Shown here: one piece after another, positions 6,544 through 8,589 of the stretch
How positions within the stretch are numbered: the stretch's first letter is position 1
How the letters are laid out: each line of letters begins with the position of its first letter
Origin: Anaerolinea sp.
GTDB lineage: Bacteria; Chloroflexota; Anaerolineae; JAAEKA01
DNA length: 8,589 nucleotides
Direction of reading: 5' to 3'
NCBI GenBank assembly: GCA_014879765.1
Contig: JACSRL010000709.1
Span: 1 to 8,589 of the forward strand
The notes under the pieces: generated by a model
Seen by the model: the letters and a program-made list of their open reading frames with translations, nothing else
Database searches by the model: none
Told to the model about the DNA's origin: nothing
Translations under genes and position numbers: made by a program

Positions 6544-7358
6544 CAGCCCCCCTTCGATGCCGCGGAGTTCGCATCCCCAGATGCGAACGGGCTTCCCGCG
6601 TGGGCCGGCTTGCGCAGCGCCAGCAGCACATCGCCGTTGTTGCTCATCAGCACCGTCAGCCGCCAACGCAGCGGCATGGGGCGGCGGGTGTATTGACTGG
6701 TCTCCCAGTGGGCGCGCGGCAGGCGGTCTGCGGCCAGCGCCTCCAACTGGCCGCGGGTCAGGTAGGCGATGACGGTGTTGGGCGTGATCTCGAAGCTCTC
6801 GATGCGCAGCTTCAGCCGCGAGGCCAGCCGCGACAGGTAGTAGATCAGCGCGCCGGCCCAGGCGCGTTGGTTGACCTGCTCCTGGATCAGGATCAGGCCG
6901 CCGGGCCTGGTCACGCGCAGCAGCTCACCGAACACATAGCCCTGGTTCTGCCGGGCCTGGCGCAGATTGTGGCCGATCAAGTGATGCAGCACGTTGCGGG
7001 CCATGACGATGTCGAAGGTATCGTCGGCCAGGCCAGGCTGCAAGATGGAGGTCTGCACGAAGCGGATGGAGTCGGCGATCTGGCGCAGGCCATACTGGCC
7101 CACCAGCTCGGCGTTCACCAGCAGCGGCTGGCCGCCCAGCTCCTCTTCGATCATCTGCAAGACGATGCCGCCTCCTCCGCCGAACTCGCAGATTTTGAGC
7201 GGGGTGCGGCCGGCCGCGAAGTCTGGATGCTCCTTCAGCCATTGGAAGAGAAAAGGAGTGACCAGGAAGGGCACCACGCTGGACTCAGGGCCCGCCAGGT
7301 CGGTGTAGAGGTCGATCTGATCCTCGAATTGTCGGATAACTTTGTCTTGTTGTTGCAT
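6543..7358 (-). CDS. Class I SAM-dependent methyltransferase (271 aa), first operon gene
   Basis: This is a small-molecule-type methyltransferase. The SAM-binding loop is CEFGGGGGIVLQM (57-69), motif IV is FDIVMARNVLHHL (115-127), and the following strand is LLRVTRPGGLILIQE (146-160). These fit the Methyltransf_11/25 group. The C-terminal third (about 165-250) is a less conserved substrate-binding part. The last 15 or so residues (SPFASGDANSAASKGG) are low-complexity and encoded by a palindromic repeat at 6564-6590, so they look like a recent tail addition. I chose the ATG at 7358, which gives a leader of about 29 nt from the predicted promoter. A TTG at 7385 would lie almost on the transcription start. 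Being in a glycan operon, it may methylate a sugar or lipid, but the substrate is not shown. Confidence 0.9.
   Translation of the reverse strand: MQQQDKVIRQFEDQIDLYTDLAGPESSVVPFLVTPFLFQWLKEHPDFAAGRTPLKICEFGGGGGIVLQMIEEELGGQPLLVNAELVGQYGLRQIADSIRFVQTSILQPGLADDTFDIVMARNVLHHLIGHNLRQARQNQGYVFGELLRVTRPGGLILIQEQVNQRAWAGALIYYLSRLASRLKLRIESFEITPNTVIAYLTRGQLEALAADRLPRAHWETSQYTRRPMPLRWRLTVLMSNNGDVLLALRKPAHAGSPFASGDANSAASKGG
6564..6590. repeat. Fifth copy of the 22-nt palindrome, inside a CDS
   Basis: GGAG followed by GTTCGCATC-CCCA-GATGCGAAC (palindrome 6567-6588) and then GG matches the 31-nt units of the 1-223 array except for one loop base (C for T). It belongs to the AACGG variant found in units 3 and 4. 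The array's 11-mers are absent here. The copy lies in frame within the last codons of the methyltransferase gene and just before the next gene's start. Confidence 0.9.
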
Positions 7359-7393
7359 AGTTGTGGGGTTGCTGGATGGCAGCAATCGGGCGA

Positions 7394-7422
7394 ATTATAC
7401 GCGTGGGCCGAACAAACGCCAA
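7394..7422 (-). promoter_or_regulatory. Predicted operon promoter (minus strand)
   Basis: On the minus strand, a perfect TATAAT (7399-7394) is preceded after exactly 17 nt by TTGGCG (7422-7417), which matches 4 of 6 bases of the sigma70 -35 box. Transcription would start near 7387, leaving a short leader before the ATG at 7358. Since all seven minus genes overlap, this is probably the only main promoter of the operon. Confidence 0.75.
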
Positions 7423-7447
7423 AGCATCGCCCGCGGTTGCACGTCGC

Positions 7448-7476
7448 TTGGCTTGTGGTGTGCTTGTGGGTATAAT
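7448..7476 (+). promoter_or_regulatory. Predicted lgt promoter
   Basis: TTGGCT (7448-7453) and a perfect TATAAT (7471-7476) are separated by 17 nt. The start point would be near 7483, giving a leader of about 40 nt. The spacer holds a direct repeat GCTTGTGG at 7451-7458 and 7462-7469, spaced 11 nt or about one helix turn, which could be a regulator site. Confidence 0.75.
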
Positions 7477-7512
7477 GCAGCCGCGCCGCTCTGGCGTCAT
7501 CTTCTCTTTTTT

Positions 7513-7516
7513 GGAG
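7513..7516 (+). promoter_or_regulatory. Ribosome binding site of lgt
   Basis: GGAG lies six bases before the ATG at 7523 and decides that start. In-frame codons upstream include an ATG at 7475, but that one overlaps the promoter -10 box and could not be in the transcript. Confidence 0.8.
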
Positions 7517-7522
7517 CGTTGC

Positions 7523-8434
7523 ATGAATCCTGTGTTGATATCGGTCGGTCCCTTTTCCGTGACCTGGTATGGATTGTTGATCGTGACCGGCGCTGTGATC
7601 GGGGCCTGGGTGGCCACCATCGAGGCCAAGCGCCGCGGCGAGGACCCGGAACACATCTGGAACGTGCTGCCCTGGATCCTGATCGCTGGCATCATCGGCG
7701 CACGGCTCTACCACGTCTTTTCCAACCCGGTGGGCGGGCTGGGCTGGAGCTGGTACCGCGAGCATCCGCTGGACATCATCAATTTCTGGTCAGGCGGCTT
7801 CCGCGGGCTGGGCATCTTCGGCGCGGTGCTGGGCGGCTTCATCGCTTTGTTGATCTACCTGCGCGTGCGGCGGCTCAACATCCCGCGCTGGTTCGACATC
7901 GTCATCCCCGGCGTGCTGATTGCGCAGGCGCTGGGCCGTTTCGGCAATTTCATCAATCAGGAGCTCTATGGGCCGCCCACCACCCTGCCCTGGGGCTTCA
8001 AGATCAACACCAACTTCCCCTTCCAGACGCCCACGGAGATGCTGGGCCGCTCGCCGCAGGAGATTCTGGAGTACGTCGCCGTCACCCGCTTCCATCCCAC
8101 CTTCTTCTATGAAGCGCTGTGGAATGTCGTCGGCTTTGCGCTGGTGATGATTCTGGGCCGCCGCTGGGTTCATCGACTGCGCGACGGCGACATCTTCCTC
8201 TTCTACCTGATCTGGTACCCGCTGGGCCGGCTGATCGTGGAGATGTTCCGGCCCGACGCCTGGGTCAGCGGCCTGCCTGGCCTGGCCACTGCCCAGTTGA
8301 TCAGCCTGGTGTTGCTGGCCATCGGCGTCGTTGGCCTGATCCTGCGCCATCGCAACTGGAAGCCGGCGCCCGCGGCCGACGCGCCGGCCGCAGTGGAAGG
8401 CGCGGTCGCCACCGGCGAAGAGAGCGACGCGTGA
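7523..8434 (+). CDS. lgt: Prolipoprotein diacylglyceryl transferase Lgt (303 aa)
   Basis: Lgt transfers diacylglycerol from phosphatidylglycerol to the lipobox cysteine of prolipoproteins in the cytoplasmic membrane, the first step of lipoprotein maturation. The family signature GRFGNFINQELYG (138-150) is intact, with the arginine and asparagine known to matter. Also present are WYGLL near the N-terminus (15-19), GARLYHV (59-65), HPTFFYE (191-197) and a late YPLGRLIVEMFRPDA with Y232 and R236. About seven hydrophobic segments are visible. The usual HGG histidine is not found: the segment reads GGFRGLGIFGAVLGG (91-105), with F99 (or L96) in that position. A polar, alanine-rich tail (280-303) follows the last helix. 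The gene stands alone on the plus strand, divergent from the glycan operon. Confidence 0.96.
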   Translation: MNPVLISVGPFSVTWYGLLIVTGAVIGAWVATIEAKRRGEDPEHIWNVLPWILIAGIIGARLYHVFSNPVGGLGWSWYREHPLDIINFWSGGFRGLGIFGAVLGGFIALLIYLRVRRLNIPRWFDIVIPGVLIAQALGRFGNFINQELYGPPTTLPWGFKINTNFPFQTPTEMLGRSPQEILEYVAVTRFHPTFFYEALWNVVGFALVMILGRRWVHRLRDGDIFLFYLIWYPLGRLIVEMFRPDAWVSGLPGLATAQLISLVLLAIGVVGLILRHRNWKPAPAADAPAAVEGAVATGEESDA

Positions 8435-8463
8435 CCGCAGCACACTCAGCAGTTCACGATTCG

Positions 8464-8516
8464 CACGCCAAGCCGCCAAGCATTTCTGTCCTTTGCGCTC
8501 TTTGCGCCTTGGCGTG
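8464..8516. repeat. 9-bp inverted repeat enclosing CTTTGCGC direct repeats
   Basis: CACGCCAAG (8464-8472) is perfectly complementary to CTTGGCGTG (8508-8516). The 35-nt interval contains CTTTGCGC twice (8491-8498 and 8500-8507), nine bases apart. It lies 30 nt after the lgt stop, so it may act at the 3' end of that transcript, though no T-run follows. Short TTTGCGC-rich repeats of this kind occur in many copies in some bacterial genomes, but this is recollection only. Confidence 0.55.
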
Positions 8517-8524
8517 AGATGAAC

Positions 8525-8539
8525 AGGACTTACGCAAAA
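8525..8539. mobile_element. Possible mobile-element end (AGGACTTACGCAAAA)
   Basis: The 15-mer AGGACTTACGCAAAA resembles terminal inverted repeats of insertion sequences or miniature elements that I recall from cyanobacteria and Chloroflexota. Only about 50 bases follow before the window ends, so the partner end, the transposase and a target duplication cannot be seen. Confidence is low. Confidence 0.25.
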
Positions 8540-8589
8540 CGGGTCTCGATACGGCCTGCGGGTTGAGTAGCGGGTCAGTCAGGGCTTTT

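Noticed and set aside
7359..7385. TTG start for the first methyltransferase
   Set aside because: It would be practically leaderless from the predicted promoter, and the extra nine residues look uninformative. The ATG at 7358 is simpler, although a leaderless TTG is not excluded.
7475..7522. Earlier lgt start at the ATG of TATAATG
   Set aside because: This ATG overlaps the -10 box and would lie upstream of the transcript. The ATG at 7523 has GGAG at good spacing and begins the conserved Lgt N-terminus.

Overview
This is a GC-rich bacterial window with very tight gene packing. It holds eight supported protein genes. Seven lie on the minus strand in one convergently overlapping operon (7358 down to 460), and one (lgt, 7523-8434) lies on the plus strand, divergent from the operon. 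A Chloroflexota-like bacterium (Anaerolineae/Caldilineae type) would fit the base composition, the DUF2304/GT2/GT-C gene content, the sigma70-type TATAAT promoters and the palindromic intergenic repeats. That assignment is an inference, because no rRNA or other marker gene is present.

Region 1-459 has no credible gene and is a nest of repeats. It opens with a composite tandem array (1-223) of 11-mers GTGGAAAATCC interrupted four times by a 31-nt unit carrying a 22-nt palindrome. Three unrelated palindromes follow at 229-245, 312-367 and 371-385. A fifth copy of the 22-nt palindrome sits 6.3 kb away, inside the 3' end of the first operon gene (6564-6590).

The operon, in transcription order, is: a class I SAM methyltransferase (7358-6543), a polysaccharide deacetylase-like protein (6543-5566), a DPM1-like family 2 glycosyltransferase (5569-4823), a DUF2304 membrane protein (4826-4395), an NPPM-motif 'small' methyltransferase (4444-3782), and two paralogous multi-pass GT-C/GT39-type glycosyltransferases (3785-2148 and 2151-460). 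Every junction overlaps (1, 4, 4, 50, 4 and 4 nt), which implies one transcript with translational coupling. A plausible reading is a surface glycan or glycolipid module. The GT2 enzyme would load a sugar on polyprenyl phosphate, DUF2304 would be its membrane partner, and the GT-C enzymes would transfer the lipid-linked sugar outside the membrane. The deacetylase and methyltransferases would tailor the product. The substrates cannot be read from the sequence.

The 7359-7522 intergenic region carries two back-to-back promoters with near-consensus -10 boxes and 17-nt spacers, one for the operon and one for lgt. After lgt, 8435-8589 contains a 9-bp inverted repeat around CTTTGCGC direct repeats, then a sequence resembling the end of a small mobile element that runs off the window.
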